In this document: piece by piece, positions 47,937 through 56,326 of the stretch
Layout of the letters: every line of letters starts with the position of its first letter
Position numbering within the stretch: the first letter of the stretch is position 1
Assembly (NCBI GenBank): GCA_030149285.1
Contig: JASBRU010000005.1
Coordinates: 1-64,000 of the forward strand
Direction: 5' to 3'
Length of the DNA: 64,000 nt
Origin: Flavobacteriales bacterium
Lineage (GTDB): Bacteria; Bacteroidota; Bacteroidia; Flavobacteriales; JASBRU01
Position numbers and translations under genes: made by a program
The notes under the pieces: generated by a model
The model's input: only the letters and a program-made list of their open reading frames with translations
Databases searched by the model: none
Told to the model about the DNA's origin: nothing

Positions 47937-48710
47937 ATGCCTTTAGATATCGATTTTCTCGATGTATTAGATATTTTACTTGTAGCCATTCTTATCTACC
48001 AACTATACAAGTTAGTAAAAGGCACTGTTGCTATAAATATATTTATTGGCGTATTTGCTGTATACCTTTTTTGGCAGCTGGTAAAAGCACTTCAAATGGA
48101 GCTATTAAGCGAAATCTTGGGTCAATTTATTGGTGTAGGTGTTATTGCTTTAATCATCGTTTTTCAGCAAGAGCTAAGAAAATTTCTGTTGGTTATTGGT
48201 ACTACCAGCTTAAAAAACAGAAGTGGTTTTTTAGGTAACTTAAACTTATTTAAAAGAAAAGAAACCGAATCTGTAGACTATGAAGCCGTTATTAAAGCTT
48301 GTTTTGAAATGTCTAAGACACTTACAGGTGCCATAGTAGTTATTACACGTAAGTCTGAGTTAGGGTTTTATGCCCAAACAGGTGACTTATTAGATGCAAA
48401 ATTATCTGAAAGATTATTGAGAAGTATTTTTTATAAAAACAGTCCTTTACACGATGGTGCTGTAATTATTTCGGGTGAAAACATTGTTGCTGCCAGAGCC
48501 ATATTACCTGTTACCGAACAAACTGATATTCCTGCACACTTAGGAATGAGACATAGAGCAGCTATAGGTATTACAGAAAAAACGGATGCGATAGCCATTG
48601 TTGTTTCTGAACAAAATGGAAATGTATCTTATGCCGTAAGTGGAAAACTAAGCTTACGATTAGATGAAGAAAAACTTACCAACCTACTTAAGGTAGATAT
48701 GTCAATGTAA
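47937..48710 (+). CDS. cdaA: Diadenylate cyclase CdaA
   Basis: 257 residues. Three N-terminal membrane helices (about 10-80) are followed by the DAC domain from about 95, with the catalytic DGA (173-175) and RHR (205-207, in GMRHRAA) motifs. It makes the second messenger c-di-AMP from two ATP at the membrane; in many bacteria c-di-AMP controls potassium and osmotic balance. The folP-cdaA pair ends 3 bases before the convergent TetR gene. A KirBac-type channel gene lies about 1.4 kb away, which is suggestive only. Confidence 0.94.
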   Translation: MPLDIDFLDVLDILLVAILIYQLYKLVKGTVAINIFIGVFAVYLFWQLVKALQMELLSEILGQFIGVGVIALIIVFQQELRKFLLVIGTTSLKNRSGFLGNLNLFKRKETESVDYEAVIKACFEMSKTLTGAIVVITRKSELGFYAQTGDLLDAKLSERLLRSIFYKNSPLHDGAVIISGENIVAARAILPVTEQTDIPAHLGMRHRAAIGITEKTDAIAIVVSEQNGNVSYAVSGKLSLRLDEEKLTNLLKVDMSM

Positions 48711-48713
48711 CGT

Positions 48714-49391
48714 CTACTTCAATACCTTAAAAACCAAGTCTGTAGTAAAAGCCGTTATATCCTTATTGTTTTCTGATGACATCTCGGTAATCGAAGGCAA
48801 ATGTTCTGCAAAAAATTGCTGATGATTAGAACTCTCAACAATAGTAGATACTAATGTATTTGGGTATTGGTAATCTGGGTTTACCTCTAAAATTATTTTA
48901 GAAACTCGCTTACATAAACGTTCATAGTTAGAGAAGTACCCTTCTTTACATTCTTCATCTACAACTTTAGTTAAATAGGCTTTAGAAGATTCTGAAACCA
49001 CAATTTTATGTAACACAATTTCATTAATATGTTCATAAGAGTGGTCTAGCTCTTTAGGTTGAGTAAGTGTTTTTATTGCGATTTTGAGTTTATCATCTGC
49101 GTCTTGAATACCATTGGTAGCAAAAAACAATTTATACTCTAACCAAGTCCAGTACCATGCCAATAGATATACCAATAGCTTATGCTTGTTCTCAAAGTAT
49201 CTATAAATAGATGCCTCAGTAGAACTAATTTCTGTAGCTAGTTTTTTAAATGTAAATGCCTCAAAGCCTATTTCATCTATTAGTAATATACTGTGACCAA
49301 TAATTTTTTTACCCAAATCGGAAGTTTCCGGATCTTTTAAGTAAATCTTATCATTAATTCTAATCTGTATATTGCCTATTAAATCTTTCAT
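48714..49391 (-). CDS. TetR/AcrR family transcriptional regulator
   Basis: 225 residues. A helix-turn-helix is near residues 40-75: FEAFTFKKLATEISSTEASIYRYFENKHKLLVYLLAWY, the TetR signature. The C-terminal ligand-binding part is helical and unassigned. The start immediately follows the stop of the carbonic anhydrase gene (no gap), so the two are co-transcribed. A palindrome over the carbonic anhydrase start site may be its operator. Confidence 0.87.
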   Translation of the reverse strand: MKDLIGNIQIRINDKIYLKDPETSDLGKKIIGHSILLIDEIGFEAFTFKKLATEISSTEASIYRYFENKHKLLVYLLAWYWTWLEYKLFFATNGIQDADDKLKIAIKTLTQPKELDHSYEHINEIVLHKIVVSESSKAYLTKVVDEECKEGYFSNYERLCKRVSKIILEVNPDYQYPNTLVSTIVESSNHQQFFAEHLPSITEMSSENNKDITAFTTDLVFKVLK

Positions 49392-50024
49392 TTAGTTAAA
49401 CTTATACACTGCATCTAAATTTTCTGGATTATCTACAGACACATTTAGGTCTTTAATTTTACCATCATTTAATTTATAGACCCATCCATGAATTTGCAGC
49501 TTATTACCACCCTTCCACTCTTCTTGAATGAATGATATTTTAGAAAGATTATTCACCTGTTCCTCTACATTTAACTCTACCAAACGATTAAACCTATCAC
49601 TCTCACTACTTATAGCTCCTAACTCTGCTTTATGAGTATTATATACGTCTTTTATATTTCTTACCCAGTTATCAATAATATCGAAACTATCATTACCCAT
49701 AGCGGCCTGTACACCTCCGCAACCATAATGACCACAAACTATAATATGTTTAACTTTTAATGCCTTAACAGCATAATATACAACACTTAATAAGTTTATA
49801 TCTGTATGTACTACTAGGTTTGCAATATTTCTGTGTACAAATATTGACCCCGGCATTGTATTCGTTAATTGTGTAGCAGGTACTCTACTATCAGAACACC
49901 CTATCCATAAAAAATCTGGTGTTTGCCCTTTTTCTAGATCATCAAAAAAATGGGGATCAGTTTTTTTCACACTTTCAACCCATTCATTATTTCCATCAAT
50001 CAGTTTTTTAATTTCTTGTGGCAT
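49392..50024 (-). CDS. Beta-class carbonic anhydrase
   Basis: 210 residues. Zinc ligands Cys43 (CSDSRVPA, with Asp45 and Arg47), His99 and Cys102 (CGHYGCGG) are present. It hydrates CO2 to bicarbonate in the cytoplasm. The length and sequence match the plain bacterial form; no signal peptide. It is upstream of and adjacent to a TetR regulator, with a full TATATTTG promoter element and a palindrome in the leader, hinting at regulated expression. Confidence 0.93.
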   Translation of the reverse strand: MPQEIKKLIDGNNEWVESVKKTDPHFFDDLEKGQTPDFLWIGCSDSRVPATQLTNTMPGSIFVHRNIANLVVHTDINLLSVVYYAVKALKVKHIIVCGHYGCGGVQAAMGNDSFDIIDNWVRNIKDVYNTHKAELGAISSESDRFNRLVELNVEEQVNNLSKISFIQEEWKGGNKLQIHGWVYKLNDGKIKDLNVSVDNPENLDAVYKFN

Positions 50025-50042
50025 AGTATTTTATATTTTAAA

Positions 50043-50059
50043 TGATAGTATTACTATTA
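50043..50059. promoter_or_regulatory. Palindrome, possible TetR operator
   Basis: ATAGTA-T-TACTAT (50045-50057) is a perfect 6-base inverted repeat with a one-base centre, extendable to 17 bases with one mismatched pair. It overlaps the predicted transcription start of the carbonic anhydrase-TetR unit. The AT-rich content makes chance occurrence possible. Confidence 0.35.
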
Positions 50060-50067
50060 CAAATATA
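50060..50067 (-). promoter_or_regulatory. -7 element of the carbonic anhydrase promoter (TATATTTG)
   Basis: Perfect TAnnTTTG on the minus strand with a T-rich TTTC about 21 bases upstream; leader about 30 bases. Confidence 0.6.
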
Positions 50068-50100
50068 GAGCTTTAATATCTATATTAGAAAGTGTTCATA

Positions 50101-51018
50101 TCAATTTTGATGAAACTCATAATCATCAAGCATCTTTAAATCTAGTTTAGTAATACCTTTCTCATCAGTAAAGTAAGCTTTAGAGAACCTTGCATTCCAT
50201 ACAATTTCACTAAAACTATAGGAGTGCCTAGAGTGTACGTATTGGCTAAAAGAATCGTCAAAACCCTTAATCAAAATTAGAACTTCCAAATCTCTTTCTT
50301 TCATTTCACCTTCAGAGACATTGTATAATGGGCTCTTCTCATCAATCTTATGAACAATAGTCCAGTTTAGCGGAAAAAAATGGATAGCATCAATTTCTAA
50401 ATTCAGTCTGTAAAATGATCTATTAAAGCCCTTGCTGTTTTTATCAATCATCTTCACCAGCACTTTAGCCTCCATTTCCATCAATACATTTGTGCGCTTA
50501 TTGGCTATTCTAAAATGCAGTTCTCTAACTCCATTATTATCTACTATAATTGCGTTTTTACTGTACTTGAGTTTTGAAGATGGTTTTGAAAAACGACCAT
50601 ACATAATACTTGCTGCTAAAGCAAACCCTAGCAAGCCTAATACGGCTTCAAAAGCAGCTAACAAACTAGTAACAATACCAATAGGAGATATTGATCCGTA
50701 ACCAACAGTTGTGATGGTTTGTGCACTAAAAAAGAATGCCTGAATAAAATTCTCTAACTCGGTGCCTATAGTAACACCAGACAGATGCTGGACTCCTATT
50801 AAATAATAACAAAGTGCAAACAAACAGTTTGTAATAAAGTAGGCTGTTAGTGTAAAGAATATGAATCTAAACCAAGACGTCCTGATTAAGTACTGATACA
50901 AACTCCTATTATCTGCACCAATCCTATATACATTAAATGATCCGTCTTTATTAATTACTCTTTTCGTCTTTTCATTAAACTTTAATCCTAAACCTGGATC
51001 TTCTATTTTTCTTGCCAT
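50101..51018 (-). CDS. KirBac-type inward-rectifier potassium channel
   Basis: 305 residues. The first membrane helix is about 50-74, the pore helix and selectivity filter TTVGYG end near residue 108, and the second helix is about 113-140. The C-terminal Kir domain (about 145-290) carries FRIANKRTN, the AKVLVKM strand and LNWTIVHKIDEKSPLYNVS. It conducts K+ across the inner membrane; the C-terminal domain gates it. It is divergent from a response regulator and about 75 bases from the carbonic anhydrase gene. Confidence 0.92.
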   Translation of the reverse strand: MARKIEDPGLGLKFNEKTKRVINKDGSFNVYRIGADNRSLYQYLIRTSWFRFIFFTLTAYFITNCLFALCYYLIGVQHLSGVTIGTELENFIQAFFFSAQTITTVGYGSISPIGIVTSLLAAFEAVLGLLGFALAASIMYGRFSKPSSKLKYSKNAIIVDNNGVRELHFRIANKRTNVLMEMEAKVLVKMIDKNSKGFNRSFYRLNLEIDAIHFFPLNWTIVHKIDEKSPLYNVSEGEMKERDLEVLILIKGFDDSFSQYVHSRHSYSFSEIVWNARFSKAYFTDEKGITKLDLKMLDDYEFHQN

Positions 51019-51075
51019 GAATTGTAATCTATATGATATTTAACTTACCCTTAAACTTAGTACCCACATTATTAG

Positions 51076-51083
51076 TAAATTTG
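51076..51083 (+). promoter_or_regulatory. -7 element of the response regulator promoter (TAAATTTG)
   Basis: Perfect TAnnTTTG 18 bases before ATG 51102; it lies downstream of the in-frame ATG at 51033 and so supports the shorter protein. Confidence 0.6.
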
Positions 51084-51101
51084 CGCGACAGAAAACTATA
51101 T

Positions 51102-51482
51102 ATGGGCATTGATAATAATAAGACAAAGCAAATAAATGTTTTGCTTGCTGAAGATAATGAAGTTAGTAGATTATTACTTCATACTACATTAGAAAAATGG
51201 GGAGCCAAGGTTACCGCAGTAGAAAATGGTAAACTTGCAATTGATGAAGTTACCACCAAAACATATGATGTAATCCTTATGGATATTGATATGCCTATAA
51301 TGGGAGGTACCGAAGCCACTAAGATTATTAGAGAAGAATTAAAGCTACACACCCCAATCATTGCCCTTACAATTAATAGCGATAAAGAAGAGTATCAAAA
51401 AATAGGGATGAATGACTTTATGAGTAAACCCTTTGAGTCTTCTATTCTCTACGATAAAATTGAACGTTTGTTAAAAAACTAA
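51102..51482 (+). CDS. Stand-alone response regulator receiver protein
   Basis: 126 residues from ATG 51102. A single receiver domain: NVLLAEDNEVSRLLL (acidic pocket), DVILMDIDMPIMGG (phospho-acceptor Asp) and SKPF (conserved Lys). There is no output domain, and no histidine kinase is adjacent, so it is probably a phospho-shuttle for a hybrid kinase elsewhere. A longer start at 51033 would lie upstream of the promoter element. Its last 41 bases overlap the end of the convergent comEC gene. Confidence 0.88.
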   Translation: MGIDNNKTKQINVLLAEDNEVSRLLLHTTLEKWGAKVTAVENGKLAIDEVTTKTYDVILMDIDMPIMGGTEATKIIREELKLHTPIIALTINSDKEEYQKIGMNDFMSKPFESSILYDKIERLLKN

Positions 51483-52914
51483 GCTTACTCCTCAAGCTTT
51501 TACTCAGTATAATTAAGAGTACTAAATAAATTAGTATTAGTTGCACTCCGCTGATAGATACTTCTATTTGAGAAAAAGGAAGTTCTGAAAACCATGTGCT
51601 TACTGTATTCATTAATTTCAATAAATAACTATAACCCTCAACAAACAAGTCAAACACACCTTTTAAGGGGGTTAAAAGCAGTAATACTGCACCTGTACAT
51701 ATGATTACAGTAACTAATGGAACACCTATTACACTACTAAATGTTGAAACCAACGATATAGCCCCAAAATAATAAGCCAAAATTGGTGCAGTTGCAATTT
51801 GAGCAATTAGTGATATCAATACCAACTGCCATAGCTTATTAAGTATGGAAAACTTAAAATCGAAATGGTTCTTGTATTTAGGGAACAGCCAAATGATAAA
51901 AAATACAGCTGTAAAAGATAATTGAGCCCCAACATTAAGCAATACCAAAGGGTTTATTAAGAGCAATATAAATGCTGCAGAAAGCAATACCTGAAACCTA
52001 TTTACCGGCTTACCTATTAAATCTCCAAAAGCAAATAATGAGAACATTAAAACGGCTCTACTTACTGATGGAGAAAAACCAGTAAAAGCTGCATAAAAAA
52101 CTAAGCAACAAATAATTATTACCGATTTAACTCTTCGTTTTTTCAAGCCCCTGTTTAAGAAGCTTAAAACAGAACTAAGTAAGAGATAAATAATTCCTAC
52201 ATGCATACCTGATATGGCTAACAAGTGCATCATACCAGATTTTTGATACACTCCTTTCATATCCCAAGTCATAAACTCTCTTCTACCAAAAAGCAAGCTA
52301 CTTACCAATGTCCTTTCTTCTATTTCTAAACCTTTAAATTGACTTAAGAGTTTTGCGTTAAAACCACTCAACTTATACTTTAATTTATGATTGAGAATAC
52401 GCCCCCAGTCCTCATCTAAAAACACTATATATCGCCCCTTATCATCTTTAATAATATTGTCTATAAAACTTATTCTATCTCCCTTTATCAAGTTGGAAGA
52501 GGCATTATTTTTAGAAAAAAACACCTGTAATTTACCAGTCATCGGTCTATCAATAGTATAAAGCTTATCAACCTCTACCTCAGCTTTAAAGTATTTCCTA
52601 GTTTCAATAGGCCAATCAACCAAGGTGCCTTCCACCTGGCTTTTTATATTATCATTAATATAATTAGAGAAATGATTTTGATTTAAGGTTCCACTCTTGA
52701 CCATGCTACCTTGATAACCAATACTTAAAAACAATAGGTATAGTAAAACAGAAAACTGCTGTCTTCTATTCTTCAAGTGATAAAAGAGGATTGATATGAG
52801 AACAACTATTTGAGCTACATAAAACCACCAATTAATTGGTGATATAAGATGGTTTGCAAGTAAAATACCTGCGCAATAAGGAAGTACTAATTGTATTAAA
52901 GGATATTTAGCCAA
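51442..52914 (-). CDS. ComEC/Rec2-type membrane protein lacking a nuclease domain
   Basis: 490 residues. The N-terminal part has membrane helices and a DUF4131-like soluble region (about 70-200). The competence domain follows with the signature HLLAISGMHVGIIYLLL (about 228-244) and later GVPLVTVIICTGAV. No metallo-beta-lactamase domain is present, as is usual for the shorter Bacteroidota form. ComEC forms the inner-membrane channel for DNA uptake. It is the last gene of the surE-lpxB unit, 5 bases after the SpoIID-like gene. Confidence 0.87.
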   Translation of the reverse strand: MAKYPLIQLVLPYCAGILLANHLISPINWWFYVAQIVVLISILFYHLKNRRQQFSVLLYLLFLSIGYQGSMVKSGTLNQNHFSNYINDNIKSQVEGTLVDWPIETRKYFKAEVEVDKLYTIDRPMTGKLQVFFSKNNASSNLIKGDRISFIDNIIKDDKGRYIVFLDEDWGRILNHKLKYKLSGFNAKLLSQFKGLEIEERTLVSSLLFGRREFMTWDMKGVYQKSGMMHLLAISGMHVGIIYLLLSSVLSFLNRGLKKRRVKSVIIICCLVFYAAFTGFSPSVSRAVLMFSLFAFGDLIGKPVNRFQVLLSAAFILLLINPLVLLNVGAQLSFTAVFFIIWLFPKYKNHFDFKFSILNKLWQLVLISLIAQIATAPILAYYFGAISLVSTFSSVIGVPLVTVIICTGAVLLLLTPLKGVFDLFVEGYSYLLKLMNTVSTWFSELPFSQIEVSISGVQLILIYLVLLIILSKSLRSKLSFLTNVQFYRRE

Positions 52915-52919
52915 AAGGC

Positions 52920-54095
52920 CTAAAGTTCAAGGAAATTAAGGTTTTCCAGTTCTACATTATTGTAGTAATAATACAAAATTTCTTTACAATTATAGCCTTG
53001 CTTAGCCATATTAATGGCTCCATCTTGTGATAAACCAACACCATGGCCATAACCTTTCCCTTTTAATATGACCTCATCTCCGGATTCCTCTACACTAAAA
53101 AATGTTGAACGAAGCTTGAAATCATTCCGCACATTTTTCAAAGCCAATCTTTTTCCTTCATAAGTAAAATATGATTTCCTGTCTTTTTGTGTAAAGCTTA
53201 GCACTGCTTTTTCAAACTCTTTATTATCAGACTTAATACCAAATTGCCTTTTAAAGTAATTTAAAAACTGCTCTTTACTTACCTTCTTTTCCCATGTATA
53301 ACTTGGTTGTCCTGTACTAAACTTATCCTCTTTAGATCGTAAATAAGAAACTTTACTTACCCAAGCATCTTCAGAGTTTGCTGTTTGCCCACCGCTATTT
53401 GCATGAAAGGCAGTTAAAATTAAATCACACTCTTCTTTAGACACCAACACCGTGTCTTTAGTATCATAGGTTGCCTTAATAATATTGTCTTTGTTTTGTA
53501 AATAGCATTTGCTGTAATATGCCTGCGATGACACATCATCTTTTAGATTATACCCTTCAGAGATATGTTTATTCCAATTTTTTAATGCAAACGTTCTTGC
53601 CAATATGGCTTGTGCTTTAAAGTACTCATAGGTGTCTATATGCCCTCCCTCAGACTCTACTACTCCTGCAACATATTGCTCAATATCAACAATATTCACA
53701 ACTTGTAAGCTGCCGTTATATACTCTAAACTGTAAGTTACCATTATAGATACGCTCTTTGCCAGCTGCACTAATTACAAATGTTTTTTCCTTTTTCTTAC
53801 TCACTAATAATAAAGCCTCATACTTACCTAAAGGGTGCTTTATTCTGTTCACATCTACCAGTTCTCCTGTTTCCGAAAAATACAATGTATTACCCTGAGC
53901 CTCTTCATACAAATCAATAATTGTATCTATCGGCTCTAAGTTTTCATCTAGCGCTATTAAATAATAATCTGTGCTAGTTGGGGTAACAATAGCTTTATCT
54001 AGATTTTTACCAGAATATAACTTCACCTTAATGTCTATAGCCTTTACTTGAAAGCTATACATTAAAAGAAATAGTATGACAAACCTATATTTCAT
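52920..54095 (-). CDS. Exported SpoIID/LytB domain protein
   Basis: 391 residues from ATG 54095, which overlaps the lpxB stop by 11 bases; the upstream frame to 54152 lies inside lpxB and lacks a signal peptide, so MKYRFVILFLLMYSFQVKA is the likely start. SpoIID features are present: YNGNLQFRVYNG, then VDIEQYVAGVVESEGGHIDTYEYFKAQAILARTFAL (catalytic Glu in the ESEGG region), AYYSKC, FHANSGGQTANSEDAW and GKGYGHGVGLSQDGA. SpoIID proteins are lytic transglycosylases acting on peptidoglycan without peptide side chains. In Bacteroidota the physiological role is not fixed. Confidence 0.88.
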   Translation of the reverse strand: MKYRFVILFLLMYSFQVKAIDIKVKLYSGKNLDKAIVTPTSTDYYLIALDENLEPIDTIIDLYEEAQGNTLYFSETGELVDVNRIKHPLGKYEALLLVSKKKEKTFVISAAGKERIYNGNLQFRVYNGSLQVVNIVDIEQYVAGVVESEGGHIDTYEYFKAQAILARTFALKNWNKHISEGYNLKDDVSSQAYYSKCYLQNKDNIIKATYDTKDTVLVSKEECDLILTAFHANSGGQTANSEDAWVSKVSYLRSKEDKFSTGQPSYTWEKKVSKEQFLNYFKRQFGIKSDNKEFEKAVLSFTQKDRKSYFTYEGKRLALKNVRNDFKLRSTFFSVEESGDEVILKGKGYGHGVGLSQDGAINMAKQGYNCKEILYYYYNNVELENLNFLEL

Positions 54096-55200
54096 TTGAA
54101 AGCGTTTTATAAATGCTATTTGCAGTATTTGCAGAAGCGCCTGAGCCTCCAAGCTTTTGCTCTAACTCTTCGTAACCTGCCAACATTTTTTCTCTCCTAT
54201 CGCCTGCAATCAACTTATCTAGTTCTAGCTTTAAATTCTTTGTATTTAATTCTGCCTGTATAAGCTCTTTTACAAGTTCCTTATCCATTACTAAATTTAC
54301 TAAAGAAATGTATTTAATCTTTACAAGTCTCTTAGCTATCTGATAAGAAATAGAACTTCCTTTATAACAAACAACCTCAGGCACTTTAAACAATGCTGTT
54401 TCTAGTGTAGCTGTACCGGAAGTAACTAATGCTGCATGGGCGTTTTCTAGTAAAGGATACGTTTGAGCCTCTACAATGTTTGCTTTATCTCCAACTATTG
54501 ACTCATAAAAACTTATATCCTGAGAAGGTGCTCCTGCTACTACAAACTGATAGTCGGGGTAATCTTTTTCAACAGAAAGCATTATGGGTAACATTTTACT
54601 TATCTCTTGTTTTCTGCTGCCGGGCAATATGGCTATAATTGGTTTATCAGAAAGGTTATTTTTCTTTCTAAAATCATCTTTCTGCTCTGCTTTTCTTTGC
54701 TCAATTGCATCAATCAGCGGATGTCCAACAAATTCAGCATCAATATGGTGTTTTGCAAAATATTCTTTCTCAAAAGGTAAAATTACATAGAGGTTATCTA
54801 TATCTCGTCTCATCTTTTTTACTCGAGATTCTTTCCATGCCCACACTTGTGGTGAGATATAATAAAATACTTTATAGCCAGCTTCCTTGGCAAACTCTGC
54901 TATTCTTAAGTTAAACCCGGGGTAATCCACTAGTATCAATGCATCTGGCTTGTATGTATCTATATCTTGCTTACAAAAACGCATATTTTTAAGGATGGTT
55001 CTTAGGTTTAGCAAAACCTCTATAAAGCCCATAAAGGCTAATTCTTTATAGTGTTTTATCAATGTACCACCCTGAGCCTGCATTCTATCTCCTCCCCAAA
55101 AACGAAACTCAGCTTTATCATCAAGCTTTTTAAGTTCCATCATTAGGTTAGAAGCATGCAAGTCTCCTGATGCTTCGCCTGAAATGATGTAATATTTCAT
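54085..55200 (-). CDS. lpxB: Lipid-A-disaccharide synthase
   Basis: 371 residues. Motifs: SGEASGDLHASNLM at the N terminus, FWGGDRMQAQGG, DYPGFNLRIAEFAK, YYISPQVWAWKESRVKKM (about 113-130), FVGHPLIDA, LPGSRKQEI and TSGTATLETAL. It joins UDP-diacylglucosamine and lipid X to make the lipid A disaccharide on the inner membrane. It overlaps the small membrane protein gene by 4 bases and the SpoIID gene by 11, so the unit is translationally coupled. Confidence 0.95.
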   Translation of the reverse strand: MKYYIISGEASGDLHASNLMMELKKLDDKAEFRFWGGDRMQAQGGTLIKHYKELAFMGFIEVLLNLRTILKNMRFCKQDIDTYKPDALILVDYPGFNLRIAEFAKEAGYKVFYYISPQVWAWKESRVKKMRRDIDNLYVILPFEKEYFAKHHIDAEFVGHPLIDAIEQRKAEQKDDFRKKNNLSDKPIIAILPGSRKQEISKMLPIMLSVEKDYPDYQFVVAGAPSQDISFYESIVGDKANIVEAQTYPLLENAHAALVTSGTATLETALFKVPEVVCYKGSSISYQIAKRLVKIKYISLVNLVMDKELVKELIQAELNTKNLKLELDKLIAGDRREKMLAGYEELEQKLGGSGASANTANSIYKTLSNEI

Positions 55201-55487
55201 AAAAAGAACTCAAAAATTACTAGTGTTACTAGAAAAATACTCGCTGCTATTAAAAGACCACGAGCTATTGAATCTAAGTTCAATTTTACAAAAAGGAAAA
55301 ACACTAATGCATCAAGCATTAAAGCAAATGTTAACAAGCGTGTATTAATAATTAAAGATGCTTGCTCGCTTAAGTTTTTAAATGTAGAAAACTCCGGTCT
55401 AGTGTTTTCTAATATAAAAACACCAATTAAAGGAAATATAAACCCTAATATTATCCCTACTCCTGTTAAAATATTCTTCTTATTCAA
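55197..55487 (-). CDS. Small membrane protein between surE and lpxB
   Basis: 96 residues with three membrane helices (about 5-25, 48-70, 76-95). No known domain. It overlaps surE by 8 bases and lpxB by 4. Similar small proteins occur at this place in other Bacteroidota, so it is likely a real gene tied to lipid A or envelope work, but its role is unknown. Confidence 0.75.
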   Translation of the reverse strand: MNKKNILTGVGIILGFIFPLIGVFILENTRPEFSTFKNLSEQASLIINTRLLTFALMLDALVFFLFVKLNLDSIARGLLIAASIFLVTLVIFEFFL

Positions 55488-56256
55488 GCTCCCAACTATT
55501 TAGTTTCTGTATGGCATGGTGTGCCGTTAAATCATATTTAACGGGAACAATAGATACATAATTGTTTGCCAATGCCCATTCATCTGTATCCTCTCCCTTG
55601 TCGTAGTTTTTAAAAACCCCTGTTAACCAGTAATACTTTCTGCCTCTTGGGTCTATTCTTTCATCCAATTCTTCCTCCCAGTTTGCATTTGCTTGTCTGC
55701 AAACTTTCACCCCTTTTATTTCTTCTATAGTAGCTTTAGGTATGTTTACGTTTAAGCATACACCATCTGGAATACCGTTTTTAACTACCTGCTTAATTAT
55801 TTTTTCAGCATAGTGTTTAGCCGCATCAAAATTTGCATCCCAGTCATAATCTAACAATGAAAAACCAATAGACGGAATGCCTTCAAGCGCACCTTCCACA
55901 GCTGCTGACATAGTACCAGAATAAATTACATTTATAGATGAATTAGAACCATGATTAATGCCTGACAGACATAAATCAGGTTTTCTATCTAATATATTAT
56001 ATACTGCTATTTTCACACAATCAACCGGAGTACCTGAGCAGCTATATTCTATCTGCTCTCCTTTGTCTACATGAATCTGATCACACCTAAGCGTAGAGTT
56101 TATAGTAATTGCATGCCCCATGCCCGATTGCGGACCTTCTGGTGCAACTACAACCACATCGCCTAAGGTTTTGGCAACCTCTATTAAAGCACGAATACCC
56201 GGCGCGGTTATTCCATCGTCATTAGTAACTAAAATTAAAGGCCTTTTTGCTTCCAT
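55480..56256 (-). CDS. surE: 5'/3'-nucleotidase SurE
   Basis: 258 residues, standard length. Metal-binding and catalytic motifs are LVTNDDGITAPGI (Asp pair, about 9-21), VVAPEGPQSGMGHAIT and SGINHGSNSSINVIYSGTMSAA (Asn). It removes phosphate from nucleoside monophosphates and survival-related substrates in the cytoplasm. First gene of the surE-lpxB-spoIID-comEC unit. A perfect inverted repeat covers its promoter element and start codon. Confidence 0.95.
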   Translation of the reverse strand: MEAKRPLILVTNDDGITAPGIRALIEVAKTLGDVVVVAPEGPQSGMGHAITINSTLRCDQIHVDKGEQIEYSCSGTPVDCVKIAVYNILDRKPDLCLSGINHGSNSSINVIYSGTMSAAVEGALEGIPSIGFSLLDYDWDANFDAAKHYAEKIIKQVVKNGIPDGVCLNVNIPKATIEEIKGVKVCRQANANWEEELDERIDPRGRKYYWLTGVFKNYDKGEDTDEWALANNYVSIVPVKYDLTAHHAIQKLNSWELE

Positions 56257-56279
56257 ATTATAAGATTATGGAAGCAAAA
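56245..56279. repeat. Perfect 13-base inverted repeat over the surE start
   Basis: TTTTGCTTCCATA (56245-56257) and its exact complement TATGGAAGCAAAA (56267-56279) flank a 9-base centre. One arm includes the surE start codon, the other part of the -7 element. Because transcription would begin inside the right arm, an RNA hairpin is unlikely and a DNA-level operator is the better reading. Confidence 0.6.
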
Positions 56280-56282
56280 CTA
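56275..56282 (-). promoter_or_regulatory. -7 element of the surE operon promoter (TAGTTTTG)
   Basis: Perfect TAnnTTTG on the minus strand, predicting a leader of only about 14 bases; it overlaps the right arm of the inverted repeat. Confidence 0.5.
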
Positions 56283-56326
56283 GCCATAAATATTAGACCT
56301 TTAAAAGATTTTTAGTGAAGTTACAG

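Noticed and set aside
51033-51101. Longer N terminus for the response regulator
   Set aside because: Promoter element TAAATTTG lies inside it; receiver domains do not need it.
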